The notes under the pieces are model-generated. The model was not told the DNA's origin. It was given only the letters and a program-made list of their open reading frames with translations, and did no database searches. A program made the position numbers and the translations under genes. This document shows positions 23,803 to 35,828 of a DNA stretch of 64,000 nucleotides, in pieces (the stretch's first letter is position 1; the number at the start of each line of letters is the position of its first letter). This stretch comes from Todiramphus chloris collaris (lineage: Eukaryota; Chordata; Aves; Coraciiformes; Alcedinidae), in contig JANVCC010000076.1 in assembly GCA_025345505.1 (NCBI GenBank), positions 8,829,156 to 8,893,155 of the forward strand, read 5' to 3'.

Positions 23803-24888
23803 CTGCAGAGAAACCTGCTCCCACTCCACAGGACTAAAAAGAGGTAGGCTTGCCTCTTTCCAAAGCCTGTGTCCCTGAATTATGCTTACGATGGTTTGTT
23901 ACTGCTGTGGATTTTGTCAGTACGTTATCACCACAGTGTTTTTCATTTGTCACAGTCCTACAGTCCCACAGAGGAAACCTGAGATCCAGAGAACCAGTTT
24001 TTATCATTACTGTTATTTTTCTTAGTCATATTTGGAGTAATGATTGCAATAAAAAACTGGAGGGGAATACTGATTACTTGGTGAAAATTCTAAAATCGGG
24101 AGCAGGGATTTCACGGCCAGCCCATCACCCCCCCCACTGTGGTGCTGAGCAACTGTTACATAACTTCAAGAATTTGCAGTGCAAAAATCTTGAGAAGGCG
24201 CAAGTCCCCCTTCTCTCCTTTGCCCCTGCCTGGTGGGGCCTTGCTGGAGCTGCCTTGCCCACCCATCTGATGCTGAGCCTCCCTTCATGATGTGTTCCAC
24301 ATTGAGAGCACCTGTGAGAGACTCAGGTTGAGTGAGCAATCCCAAGCACCATCCCAGGAATCCTCCCATTTGGGGCTGCCTCATTGGCCTCTGTTACCAG
24401 CCTGCTCTCTGCTACAGGTGACTCTTGCCCCTAAAGGGTGAGCCAGAGCCCCATAGGCAAGGATGGCAACAGGGGCTGAGAAAAACAAGCTCTGCCTGAA
24501 AACACAAGTGATTTCTCTTTGGCTCTGTCCACATCCTGTCATGCTGTTTTTTCACAAGGATTCTAGCAAATGCATTTGCTAGCAGGAATGTTGGCAGGAT
24601 CAGCAGCATTTAGAGAATATCCAGGGCTGGACCCAGCTGTGTTACAAACTGAGGAGGTGCTGGGCTAGAGGAAAAAGAGGCTGTGTAGCCATGTGTCATA
24701 TGCCTCAAAACATTTTGGTGGTGCATTTGGAGCAGAGGGCAGGGCAGGAGACCTGCCCCCTGCCAGTCCCTGAATAAATCCACTCATCCCATTGAACAGA
24801 AAGTAAATTTTGGATCTGTGAGCACCTGAAATCACAAAGTGCTGGAGAACTGTCCTCACCAGTGGGGAAACAGGAGCTCTTCTGTAAC
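23803..24888. other. Non-repetitive segment, no gene seen
   Basis: About 1.1 kb of unique sequence. A 146-codon ORF (23850-24290) crosses it without recognisable motifs and is treated as chance. Confidence 0.55.
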
Positions 24889-25015
24889 TAGAATCATGGA
24901 CTGGTTTGAGTGGGAAGGCACCTTTCAAGGTCACCTAGTCCAACCCCTTGCAGGGAGCAGGGACATCTGCAAGTACAGAGCCCTGACCAACCTCACCTGA
25001 GATGCTTCCAGGCAA
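24889..25015 (-). mobile_element. CR1 LINE 3'-end fragment
   Basis: It opens with one reversed octamer (TAGAATCATGG) and passes 'aaggtcacctagtccaaccc' and 'agcagggacatctgcaagta' of the CR1 3' UTR. It fades after about 125 bp. No coding remnant. Confidence 0.88.
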
Positions 25016-25677
25016 CTCATGGCAATGCTCTGAGGGCTTGTAATCCTTTTGGATCTGGAGAAACCATTCTGTCTGTGTCCTACCCCAGTGGGATATTGTA
25101 TTGGTTGTAAAAGCCATGTGAAAAGTAGCTGATGAGGAGTTAGGGACAGCTGCATGTGTAATTGGAAGCTGGAGCAGATCAGCTCCTCAGAAGCATCCAC
25201 CTTGTTATACACACATCCAGAATGGTGCATAGAGCTGAACACATCACACTTCGAGGTTGAATTGCTTTTGATGTCAGGTGCTTGGGAGGCTTGAGACAGC
25301 CTACTAAAAAATGTACCTGGCTGGGTGGGTGTGAAACATCTAGATGAATTCATAAAGGCTGTCACTGGGAGCTAAAGATGTGCCTGAACAGATCCAGACT
25401 CAGCTTTGGATGAAGACTGGCATTTTTTCTCTCTTTGGCTCTCTGTCCAGTTCTGGTTGCTAAAGGGACACATTAGGTCCCTACTTCCCATCCAAATGCT
25501 TCAGACTCAGCTATTGGGCAGGACTGCTGCTGGACAATAAAAATCTGTGGGTTTGCAGGACCAGCTGTACTGTGGTAGTAGAGGGGGCCAATCTCATACA
25601 CTGGCAGTGCTGAGACGCACTCTACCCTCTTCGCTGGGTTTAATGGTGCTTTTCCAGCCAGATCACTTTCTGGTAGT

Positions 25678-25944
25678 CCTTCTTCTCCTGCTTCTCCTCA
25701 TTGCTGGAGAGTCTTGCGCATCATCCTGCTCCTGAGGATGCTTTCCTGGTTATTGTGACTTCTGCGCCTTCACTGTGGTGAGTTTATCTTTATATTAGCA
25801 TTGCTATTAATGTTATTTTTGCTGTTTTGTCAAATCTGTTCTCATTCCAACCCATGGGTCTCCTCTCCTTTTCCTAGGCCCCCTTCCTGGCTGTGATAGA
25901 ACAACTGCTGTAGTTCAGCCTCAGCTACTGGCTAAACATAGACA
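25678..25944 (+). mobile_element. Partial endogenous-retrovirus LTR (3' part)
   Basis: This piece aligns by eye, block by block, with the 3' half of the LTR at 60890-61342. Shared blocks are a pyrimidine-rich lead ('ccttcttctcctgc'), 'atcctgctcc', 'ggtgagttta', 'aatgttatttttgctgtttt', 'gggtctcct', 'cccccttcctggctg' and an end in AGACA. These are the transcribed (R-U5-like) end of a bird ERV LTR. No U3 half with a TATA box was found upstream, so it is truncated. No retroviral coding sequence adjoins it. Confidence 0.6.
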
Positions 25945-26506
25945 GGCAGTTTTGGCCTCTGTGTGGAGAGGGGACGGGGTTCCCAGTTGCTGATCCTACA
26001 GTGCAGCCTCACAGGAAGTCACAGTATGAACTTCTGCCTTGGGTAACCTACTGTGCTCCTGGATGCTACAGATAACTCTTTGTAAGATGAGGAGCACAGC
26101 TTCTCGCACTGTGATAAAACTATGTGGTGGGAGGGGGGTCTAGGAAAACAGTCTGGAGTTGGTTGATCTGGGTCATCTCAGATCTTATGGCAACCCTTTA
26201 TGACACTGCATAGTTGACACGGCACCTATGGAGTGGTGTTTCAAATAGCCTGGGAGGTGTTGGTCCAGTTTCAATGTCAGCTATAGGAGGCACAGCACCT
26301 CTTCTTATAGCACATGGATTTTGTTTGGGGGTGGTTTTATCTAAGACAAGGGTAAGTCCTGCCACCAACAGGCATTTTTGCCTGAAACCTGACATTGAGT
26401 GAAAGGGAAGAGATAAAAAAGTGACCATGTACATAACTTACCCCCTCTAGTATAAAAATGGCCCTTGCAAGCTTACAGTGGGCCGGAGGCAGCTATGGAT
26501 GCAACT

Positions 26507-26545
26507 GGTTTTTGGTTTGGTTTTGGTTTGGGGTTTTTTTTTTTT
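26507..26545. repeat. T/G-rich simple repeat and T tract
   Basis: GGTTTT-type units repeated about four times, ending in a run of T up to 26545. Low-complexity sequence with G runs of 2-4, and no neighbouring element to which it would be a tail. Confidence 0.85.
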
Positions 26546-27279
26546 GCATTCCCATAAATTTAGCATGATTGGTCTAATTCAGGAGTTTACAAGCAGCTCC
26601 CTCATTTGCATCAAATGTCAATACAGCACCTTATGCTTCTCTTGACTCTTGACTGCCCTCCTTCAGTGCGTGGACTGTCTTCCTCCTCTCTCACTCTCAT
26701 TCCATCTTGAAGTTGGTCACCTGGAAAGCCAATGTGAGGAAAATGTTTACTGTCTTTATAGATGTTTTTCCATGTAAACTAGTATGAAGAGATCTGGCCA
26801 AGGGAGTGACTAGTGTAGCCTCTATGAAGCATTAGGAGCTGTTAACATGTGGGGCTATGTCTTGTAACTGACAGTGGGGCTATGCTGAGAGGACGGTTCC
26901 TGGTGAGTCTGAATTGCAGGAGTAGGAGGAAGCAAGGAAACCAGCATGAGATGCTGGGACCAACCCCACTGCATTGTCCTAGATCCCATGTTGCTCCCAG
27001 CTCAGGCCAGCTTCCATCTTTGTGGAACAACGGGAGCCCTGTGGACAATATCATCTTCTGTCTGGAAGGGGCTCTTGGAGATCTGCCCCCTTAGCACTAC
27101 CAGGGTTATTGTGGTTTCCAGAAAAATGGACGTTCTCATGTAGGGCTGTGGAAGTGTGGTCACTCCTGGACAGATGACCATTAAGATTACCCCACTTATT
27201 TAGCTCTCTGGAACAAAACCAAGTTCTGGTTACATCTTTGAGACATGCAGATCTTTCTGTTTTGAGTTGTTGATGGTCC

Positions 27280-27956
27280 AAAGAGTCCAAAGATTTGTGG
27301 TCAATGGAGTTAAATCTAGCTGGTGTCCAGTAACGAGCGGTGTCCCCCAGGGCTCTGTACTGGGGCCAATGGCATCCTGGCCTGTATCAGGAATGGTGTG
27401 GCCAGCAGGAGCAGGGAGGTGGTCATTCCTCTGTACTCGGCTTTGGTGAGGCCACACCTCAAATACTGTGTCCAGTTTTGGGCCCCTCTCTACAAGAAGG
27501 ACTTTGAGGTGCTGGAGAGGGTACAGAGGCGGCTACCAAGCTAGTAAAGGGTTTGGAGCATGTGTCTGATGAGGAAAAGCTGAAGGATCTGGGGCTGTTT
27601 ATCCTTGAGAAGAAAAGGCTGAGGGGAGACCTTATTGCCCTCTACAACTATTTGAAGGGAAGTTGTAGTGAGGTGGGAGTTGGTCTGTTCTCTCTGTGAA
27701 ATGGCCTGAAATTGAACCAGGGGAGGTTCAGACTGGATACTAGGAAGCATTTCGTTCCAGAAAGGGTTGTCAGGCATTGGACTGGCCTGCCCAGGGAGGT
27801 GGTGGAGGAATACTTCCATCCCTGGAAGTATTTAAGAGCCAATTAGATGTTGTGCTCAGGGACATGGTTTAGTGGGTTTTGATATGGCTAGGAATAAGTT
27901 TGGACTTGATGATCCTGAAGGTCTCTTTCAGCCAAAACTATTCTATGATTCTATGG
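27280..27956 (+). mobile_element. CR1 LINE with reverse-transcriptase motif and internal deletion
   Basis: The copy begins in the reverse-transcriptase domain and one frame reads '[18 protein letters not shown]' (about 27310-27370). It then jumps directly to the '[19 protein letters not shown]' segment. The intervening part, which in other copies carries the catalytic FADD box, is absent. The rest gives '[20 protein letters not shown]' and a C-terminal remnant, then the UTR and two octamers at 27940-27956. Its 3' UTR ('aataagtttggacttgatga') matches the copy at 34919-35827. Confidence 0.95.
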
Positions 27957-28011
27957 GATTCTGGGAGGAAATTTCTAAAAATAGATTAGAATTCAGGCTT
28001 TGGGTAGATAT

Positions 28012-28344
28012 TATTGTGGCCTTCCAGTATCTGAAGGGGGCCTACAAGAAAGCTGGGGAGGGACTTTTTATGAGGGCTTATACTGATAGGACAAGGGATA
28101 ATGGCTTAAAACTGGAAGAGGTGATATTTAGATTTGAAATTAGGAAGAAGTTCTTCACTCTGAGGTTGGTAAGACAGTGGCACAAGTTGCCCGGGAAAGC
28201 TGTGGATGCCCAAACACTGGATGTGTTCCAGACCAGGTTGTATGGGGCTTTGAGCAACCTGGTCTGGAACACGTGTCCCTGCCCATGGCAGGGATGTGGG
28301 AACTCAGTGACCGTCCAACCCAAACCACACGATTCTGTGATAAT
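28012..28344 (+). mobile_element. CR1 LINE 3' fragment, tandem to the preceding copy
   Basis: A second CR1 in the same orientation starts about 55 bp after the tail of the copy at 27280-27956. It belongs to a different subfamily: it has 'gccttccagtatctgaaggg', 'gggctttgagcaacctggtc' and 'tgcccatggcagggatgtgg', a 3' UTR type shared with 40675 (-) and 49586 (+). One frame through 27872-28360 stays open across the junction and half of this copy. It ends near an octamer 'cacgattctgtgat'. No catalytic region. Confidence 0.93.
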
Positions 28345-30166
28345 GCCTGTTATTCTCTAGTTCTAACAAAGCAAGCAGAAAATATTTCCTTTCCTTCTGA
28401 CACTGCTGGAGGCTTCAGAAAAAAGTTTCTGCTGCCCTCAGTCTTTCTTAAAAGAGGGTTGGGGTATGGAAGACATTCTGGGTATGGAAAACTGGAGGTA
28501 GGGATAGTTTCATCATCTCTCAGGACTTCGAAGAAACTTTGGAGCTGGGCCCGCAACTGGATATTGTGGTTTCTTCTAAAGTGCTGAGCATTGCATTGAC
28601 ATAGCTGCAAATCTGTGGGGAAATCCAGCTTTGGATCCAGTTCTGGGCCAGAGTGTGCAAGACATGGGTTCACATTGGTTGCAGAAAGGTACTTCTGGTG
28701 TTTGCAGCTCCCTGTGAGCAACATGCGGTGAAACTCCTGCTTTCCCCTGCAGTGCCTGCTGTCTCTGGGCTTCTGTGCAAAATTTGTCTCTAGTGAATCA
28801 GTTATGGTAGCTTGGGAAGGATTTTGCAGCCAGGTAATGTGGAGGAATTGGAGCAGGGAGCAGAAGAAATTGAGAAACCCTATAGATGGGACCTCTGGTG
28901 GGATATTAAATCAAATGGGTTTATTTATGAAGGCCAGTGTCGCAGTCATTGTGATGTGTAAACCAGGATTAGCTTCTTAAGTACTTGTAAAGGAAAGGGG
29001 TGTTTGCAGCTCTTGCTGCAGAAAGGAAAGGGGCAGGAGCTCTGTGTCATGGTTGGGATTTGAAGGCTCAGTCTAAATCTATTCCTAATTGATATAAACC
29101 TTCTGAGGTTGAAGCATCGTTGTATTTCTGGGAGATGACAGGCTGCAGCCTCTTGCTTTACTTTCCACGTGCTCCTTGGGGCTTCCTCAAACGTGTTTTG
29201 TTATCCCTTGAGTATGCTCTTGCCCTGCGTTTATCAATGTCATTGCAGGCTTCACATTGCTGTGGTCATCTTTGGCAGCAGATACAGACAGGACCCAGAC
29301 CTGTTGCTTGATCTTGCTCCTAAGCCCGGAGACACAACTGGTGTGGTGTCAGGCACATGTTAGAATAAGCTTGAAATCCAGCGGGGCTGGGACTGGAGTG
29401 GGGGAGAATGGGGCAAAGGCACCAAATTCTGCTGTTGCTGACTGTTCCTGACCTCACAGAACTGTGTGGGTGTCAGTATTAATTAAGCTTTTCCCAGGCC
29501 AGTTTGAGCTTTGATGACCAGCTGACAGGTATGTGCAATCCCCCTTCTGGGATCTGTAGCTCCCTGCAAATCATCAAACTGTCTTCAGTCAGCTTTGGAC
29601 CAGAGGAGTTTTGCCAGAGGGATCCTGCATCTGTTGCATCATATACAGTACATTAAAACCATCTTTATAGCTCTTCATAAAGAAACCACAGTTGTTAGAG
29701 AGTCCTGAGTGCTCAGCCCTCATCTACTTCCCTGCCTAGGCTGTTCTTTGCCCATGTTACCCCCTGTTGCTTTGAGACATGGTAGTACATGAGGCAGCTA
29801 ATCATTTAAAGCTATATTCATCCTGTCTCTTGGAAAGCAACAGCGGCAGATACATAAGGATGCACTGAATTGAGGGGGGGGAGTGGGTGTGATTCAGGCC
29901 CATCTGTAATTTATCCAGTGGGAAATGCAGGGGGAATGTCTTTGTTCATTTGTCTTATTCAAACATGCCTATCGTAGCCTCTTGATGTCTGTGCGATGAG
30001 GGGGGAGGGAGAAGAAATTAGAGAGGAACAAATTGATGACAGCCATCGCAAAAGAGATGGAGCCTCCATCAGCGCCTGGCTCTGCTGCTGAGCCTGTCCC
30101 CTCAGAGCAGGGCTGCAGAGGGAGGGCTCACCAGGGGTGTGGGGGGCTCAGGCTTCACTCCTTCAC
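28345..30166. other. Non-repetitive segment, no gene seen
   Basis: About 1.8 kb of unique sequence. Only short unsupported ORFs. No repeat signature. Confidence 0.55.
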
Positions 30167-30334
30167 CTCACTGTGAGGATGCCAGAGCCTGGCCCAGGCT
30201 GTGTTGAGGTTGTGGAGTCTCCTTCTCTGGAGAGATTCCAAACCTGCCTGGACAATGTGACCCTGGGCACCCAGGTCTGGGTGACTCTGCTGGAGCTCCA
30301 GAGGTCCCTTCCAACCCCCACCATGCTGGGATTC
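30167..30334 (+). mobile_element. CR1 LINE 3'-end fragment
   Basis: The fragment has 'ttgtggagtctccttctctg' (the ESPSLE-coding region), 'tggacaatgtgaccctgggc' and 'ggtgactctgctggagctcc'. It closes with 'ccatgctgggattc' in place of a clear octamer. Same 3'-end type as 1262-1580 and 51277-51620. About 168 bp, no functional coding. Confidence 0.9.
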
Positions 30335-30572
30335 ACACTGATGAGTGAGGCAGGCTAGGAAGCATGCGTCACAAGATGGGAAACACAGTTGCTCTACTTA
30401 TGTGCCTACTGGGATGTTTTCAGTGAACGTAAAGGGAAGGTAGCTTATAAAAGCCTAAGATGGGTATGTGTAGATGTTCTCCGATGTTTGTGTCAGCAGC
30501 AACTTTCTTTTTCTTAATCTAGGAGTTTTTTAAAAAACAAATATAGCTATGAGAAGAGAAAGCTCTTGCAAG
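30335..30572. other. Spacer between two CR1 copies
   Basis: Short unique spacer, with nothing recognised in it. Confidence 0.5.
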
Positions 30573-30917
30573 AAGACCTTCTTGCAGCCTTCCAGTACTT
30601 CAAGGAGCGTGTCAGAAAGATGAGGACAGGCTTTTCAGCAGGGCCTGTTGTGACTGGACAAGGGGTGATGGTTTTAAACTAAAAGTGGGAAGTTTGGCTA
30701 GAGAGATGGAATAAATTTTTAACACTGAGGGTGGTGAGACTCTTGCCCAGGTTGCCTAGAGGTGATTGATGCTCCACCCCTTGAAATCATTGCAGGTGAG
30801 GTTGGCTGGGGCTCTGAGCAACCTGCTCTAGCTGCAGCTGTCCCTGCTCCCTCAAGGGGGTTGGACTAGATGGCCTTGGAAGGTCCCTTCCAACCCAAAC
30901 CAGTCCATGATTCTATG
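30573..30917 (+). mobile_element. CR1 LINE 3' fragment
   Basis: The copy begins in ORF2 ('gccttccagtacttcaagga'), with relics of the RTRGDGFKLK and WNKFLTLRVVRLLPRLP regions. It then has 'ggctctgagcaacctgctct', 'gggttggactagatggcctt' and an octamer pair ending at 30917. Single-base indels break the frame. Same 3'-end type as 35829-36122. Confidence 0.93.
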
Positions 30918-33900
30918 CTAGTTGGTAGGGTTTGCCCTTATTCAGGTAGCATTATGGGATTAATTAAGCCTTTTAGCATATTGAGACTCCGTCAGGAAAG
31001 GCAGTTGAAACTGCTCCTCTTGTACAGAAGAGCAAACCCAGCAGAGGGAGGTGGTTGTTAGGCTGCAGAGAGTCAGTGTCCAGTTGTTGCAGGCTGGAAC
31101 AAGGTCAGGCTGTTACCATTACACTGGTGTTCCATGAGCAGCAGATCTCCTGCAGAGAACAAGACTTTCCTGTGCCCGGCTGGTGTTTGAAGCAGGAATG
31201 AGGGCATAGCTGAGAGACCCCTGTTCTTCTTTTGTCTATTGATGCTATAAAAGCAGAGCAGAAAACGACACATTGACAAATATGAATTGAAATGTTTCAT
31301 CATTTTATTCCAAGGGAAATTCATGAAGATGGTCTTTTTGCTTCCACTCAGCATAACAGCTGTTTTAAAACTGAAATTTTCTCCGAGTGTAATTTCAGCT
31401 TTCCATCATACAGGGCTGCCAGATGCAGTTCACAAGCCCCTTTATACAAGTTATGAAAGCAGAAAGGTCACTTCTCTGTGTATCTCCCAAGCTCTAACAA
31501 GAAAAGGTGCCCAGACATCACTGGAAGAACTGTAAAACTTTGACAGACACGCAATGTTTTCACTCTTAAGCCTGGTCTCATGCCAAACCTTAATGTGGAA
31601 GCACGAGAAAGGCAAGAAGGAATGGCATTAGGGGTATTTCCTGTGTGGTCCGAAATCTCAGCATCTCCCCAGCTATGAAAGTGAGCAGACCGCTCTTACT
31701 GTCCAAGACAAAATGTTGAAGGGAAATGAATTAAAAAAATGGTGTCTTGCAAGTCACATTGTTGAAATTCTGTCTACTCTTAAATTCATCTTTCCAACAG
31801 AGAAAAATCTTGAAATATTTTCTTATCTTGGCAGTTCCAATTAAACATAGCTTTTAATCAGAATCCATTTATCTGAAACAAATCTGAAAAACTGAGCTCA
31901 GGCTTCAGCCATTTTGAAAGAGAAGAAAACAAAAACATTTTTCCCAACCATATTTGATGGGTAGACAGAACAGAAGCCAAAATATTGCTTCCTGGAGCTC
32001 TTATGGTCACACAAGTTGTAGAAACAGGCTGCTCTGGTACTGCAGAAGCATCCTTTCCATTTCCTTGTTGAATCTGATCCATACCCATCATTTTAACTGG
32101 TGCAGGTAGGAAGTGTGTTGCAGCAGCTTGGTTGGGATAAGAGTAGGTTCAAAAATTTTTCTGCAAAACTAGAATTTCTTATTTCTATTGATTCGCCCCG
32201 AGCCTTCCCCAGAAAGAGAATTTCTCCTAATGTCTCCATCTTCTGCCTGGTCAGTAAAACTATGTGAGGAGCCACTTCCTAAAGCCTGGATGCTGTATTC
32301 CAGCATACAAAGTTCAGAGCCACATCTGAGAATCTTACAGGACCATCAGCATTTGTATACAGAGGGAGAAGAGATTTGGGGAGTGAGTTCATCTCCATTG
32401 CTGGTGGAGATCAGAGGCCCCAAGCCTTGAACATCAGTTTTCATGAGCTTAATTTTACCGACTTTCTTGCGGTTATTCCTGATTTATGACAATAGGAGAT
32501 TAAAATGAGGCTCAGGGAGGATTGCTTCCTGCAGAAATCCCCAAAGAGCCCAGATCTTGTATTATTTCACATCAGAGTAAAGGATTCCTTTGGACAAAAG
32601 AAACCCATGAAAGAGATAAATACCCACCCAAATGCTGAGACAGATGGGTTCCTTCAGAGCTTCCTTTACTAATCAGATACATCAGTGCCCCCTTCAGTAA
32701 TGCAACAGGCAATTTAACACGGGATGTATTTCACAGGGACTGGGGGAAAGGGTCCTTGTGGATGGGGATGCCCATCCTGATGCCCTGGAAGGCTGCTCCA
32801 TGAAGGTACCCTGTACCAGGAGATTTACTTCCTCCCCATCGTGTCTTGCCATGGCTGTACAGACAGACCAGGGGGAGTGCACGCAGCCGCTGCAGAAAGA
32901 CCGAGTTAGCAGAAGAGAAGCTGTCAGGAGTCAGACATTTGTGGTTAAGACACAGGGAGGGTGGAAAGCTGGTACGTGTCATTTACAGAGATGCTTTCGT
33001 TCTGAGAACAAATAGGAAAAAAAGGCATTTCAGGCCTTTGCAGAAAAAGCCAGAACAAGTGAACGGACCTTGGCAGTGCAGTTCCCCCCCCCAAGAAACG
33101 AACAATGGAAAGTAACAAAAGCCTCAGGGCATTATTAAGAATGAAAAGTAACAGCCAGCAGAGCCAAACCTGGCATGCTCCTGGCATTTGGTACGTTCAG
33201 CTCCACAGCAGCCAGAGGTTCTGTGGGGCCCTGGGGCCAGTCAGAGCCCACCGCCATGGAGGTGAGCAACATGGGGCAGAAACTGCATTACCAAGTACAA
33301 GTCTGAATACACACTGATGGGCAAGAAGTGTGTTTCCCATCCTGTGCTTCCAAGATTTTTTTTTCTTCCGTTTCTCTTTGTGATGGATTAGAGCTTGTTC
33401 AAATCCTTTCAATGAAAAACAATGCAAATGCCAATATCCGTTCAAGGTTTGGAGAGAGGTGGGGAATGCTTAGACCTACTCTAAGTAAGGTCTTTGAGTC
33501 TAGATTACCTGTAGCCCCAGAGAAGGCCTCACATGCTGGCTGTCCTCGAGAAGGGGCACACACCTCGATTTTGACCTTCTAAGGCACAAGAAACTCTTCC
33601 TAATTAAGCTTTTACCAAATCCCTCAGAAGATTTGAGATATGGTGAACAAATTTTTCCCTGGTAGAGAAACATAATGCAAGAAAATTCCTGCCCTGCTCT
33701 CATGACCTGATGAACTGCTAGAGCTGTCTAGAGCTGATGCTGCCTATGAAGCTGCTCATCCACACTGTTCCCCCCATTCCCTGCCAGGCTGCCAGGGTCT
33801 ATTTACCCCCCTGACAAATCCATCAGACATCAGTGAGGTCATCTTCTGCACCTCCGTAGCATCTTCTGCACCTTTGGGCACTCTAGTTACCATTAACTTT

Positions 33901-34918
33901 ACCATGGCCCTTGCTGCCTGGAAGTTTGGTACTTGTACATGAAAATGGTGCTGTGCCTCCTCCATCCTTGGGCTCTTCTGCTGCTGTTCCCTGGTTCTGG
34001 CTGCTACTCAACAGGTCCACTGTGCCCCACTCCGCCATCACCACCCCAGGATGCCTCTGTGGGTCCCCAGCCACCGAACAAAGGCACCATTGTGCGACAG
34101 GCACTTGGATGCTGCAGCTGATGGACTGTCTGTCTGTCATCTGTATCTACTTTGTTCAGGAAAACCACTTAGTTTACAAATATTTGTATTTCAATGTTTC
34201 TCTGCCTGCTTAATTCAAGCCTGTGCTGAAAAAAAAAAAAAGCTTCCTTAGAGACAAGCAAAACACAAAGCTGAGGCAGAGGGAACTGCTCATTTGCTAA
34301 TGCCACATTTTCCACAATGGAAATAATTGTCTCTCTTCATGTTTGACAGTAATCTGCAGTCCCAAAATAAACAGGGCTCCTCTTAATTTTGCCTCAGGGT
34401 GTTTCCCATCTGTCAAAAGGGAGCAGGAGATGGCAGCCAGCCGCGGTGGAGGTGCAGTAATGCTCCACTTTGTGCTTCTGGCTTTCACCTCTGAGCATCC
34501 CAGTGGCAAAGGGTGAAATCTGTTGCTGGCTGTCAGAGCAGGCATGCGGGTACCTGTGGCTCGTTTGAAGTGGTATAACAAATTGCCTCTATGCGGGTCT
34601 TGGAGCCAGAAGGAAAGGGAATGTTTCACACCAGAGCTGAGACACTCTCGTGGCGTCTTGAAGAACCAAGGTATGCAGTGCAAAAACGTCCAAGATTCAC
34701 CAATGGTATGCCTAATTTTTCTTCACTGAGATGTTTATTTGCAGAAACAGCAAGTTCATGACAGTATTTTAAGGGAGTTACTTTTGCGTGAGCTGAAATC
34801 ACAATTCCATGTTTAATGAAATGTCTGCACCTGGAATACTTCATACTAATGAGATGAATTTCCTGAAGAAATGCTGAGTGGCTCTGAGTTACTGGGTACC
34901 TGTGATACAACCCGGGAG
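30918..34918. other. Long non-repetitive segment, no gene seen
   Basis: Four kb without a CR1 or LTR signature. Poly(A) of 13 bp at 34229-34241. ORFs of 60-128 codons lack motifs and overlap on both strands at 32694-34251. Confidence 0.55.
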
Positions 34919-35827
34919 TCATAGAATCACAGAGTAGTTTCGGCTGGAAGAGATCTTCAAGATCATCAAGTCCAAACTTATTCCTAGACCTGTCAAAACC
35001 ACTAAACCTGAGCACTATATCTAACTGGCTCTTAAACACTTCCAGGGATGGTGACTCCCCCACCTCCCTGGGCAGGCCATTCCAATGCCTGACAACCCTT
35101 TCTGGAAAGAAATGCTTCCTAATATCCAACCTGAACCTCCCCTGATTCTTCAGGCCATTTCCTCTTGTTCTGTCACTTGTCACCAGGGAGAACAGACCAA
35201 CTCCCACCTCACTACAACTTCCCTTCAGGTAGTTGTAGAGGGCAATAAGGTCTCCCCTCAGCCTTTTCTTCTCAAGGCTAAACAGCCCCAGAGCCTTTCC
35301 TCATAAGGCACATGCTCCAAACCCTTTACTAGCGTGGTAGCCCGCCTCTGGACCCTCTCCAGCACCTCAACGTTCTTCTTGTAGAGAGGGGCCCAAAACT
35401 GGACACAGTATTTGAGGTGTGGCCTCACCAAAGCCGAGTACAGAGGAATGATCACCTCCTTTCTCCTGCTGACCACACCATTGCTGATCCAGGCCAGGAT
35501 GCCATTGGCCTTCTTGGCCCCCTGGGCACACTGCTGGCTCATGTTCATCTGGCTGTCAATCAACACCCCAGGTCCTTCTCTGCCTGGCAGCTCTCCAGCC
35601 ACTCCTGCCCCAGCCTGCAGTGCTGCTGGGGGTTGTTGTGGCCCAAGTGCAGGACCCAGCATTTGACCTTACTGAAATGCACAGAATTGGCCTTGGCCGA
35701 GCAATCCAGCCTGTCTAGATCCCTTTGTAGAGTTTCCCTACCCTCCAGCAGATCGACACTTCCACCCAGCTTTGTGTCATCTGCAAATTCACCAAGGGTG
35801 CACTCTATCCCCTCATCCAAATCATTA
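34919..35827 (-). mobile_element. CR1 LINE, about 0.9 kb, with FADD box preserved
   Basis: On the minus strand, from 35827 down, one frame reads the end of the reverse-transcriptase palm, '[14 protein letters not shown]'. Its FADD box carries the two catalytic aspartates expected for this motif. The frame then shifts near 35565. A second frame carries '[17 protein letters not shown]' and '[17 protein letters not shown]' to about 35258. A third carries '[20 protein letters not shown]' to the UTR. The element ends with the reversed tail (TCATAGAATCACAGAG) at 34919. Two frameshifts and 5' truncation make it inactive, but decay is modest. Confidence 0.96.
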
Positions 35828-35828
35828 C

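Larger units (their letters stand above)
25016..27279. other. Non-repetitive segment with one LTR remnant
   Basis: Unique sequence flanking the LTR-like piece at 25678-25944 and a T/G-rich run at 26507-26545. No gene structure recognised. Confidence 0.55.

Noticed and set aside
27872..28360. 162-codon ORF joining two CR1 copies
   Set aside because: It runs from the UTR of one CR1 through the spacer into the ORF2 remnant of the next. It is a chance fusion of repeat sequence.
34626..35207. 193-codon minus-strand ORF
   Set aside because: It is the C-terminal part of a CR1 ORF2 that continues past the element's tail into unique sequence. It is not a separate host gene.
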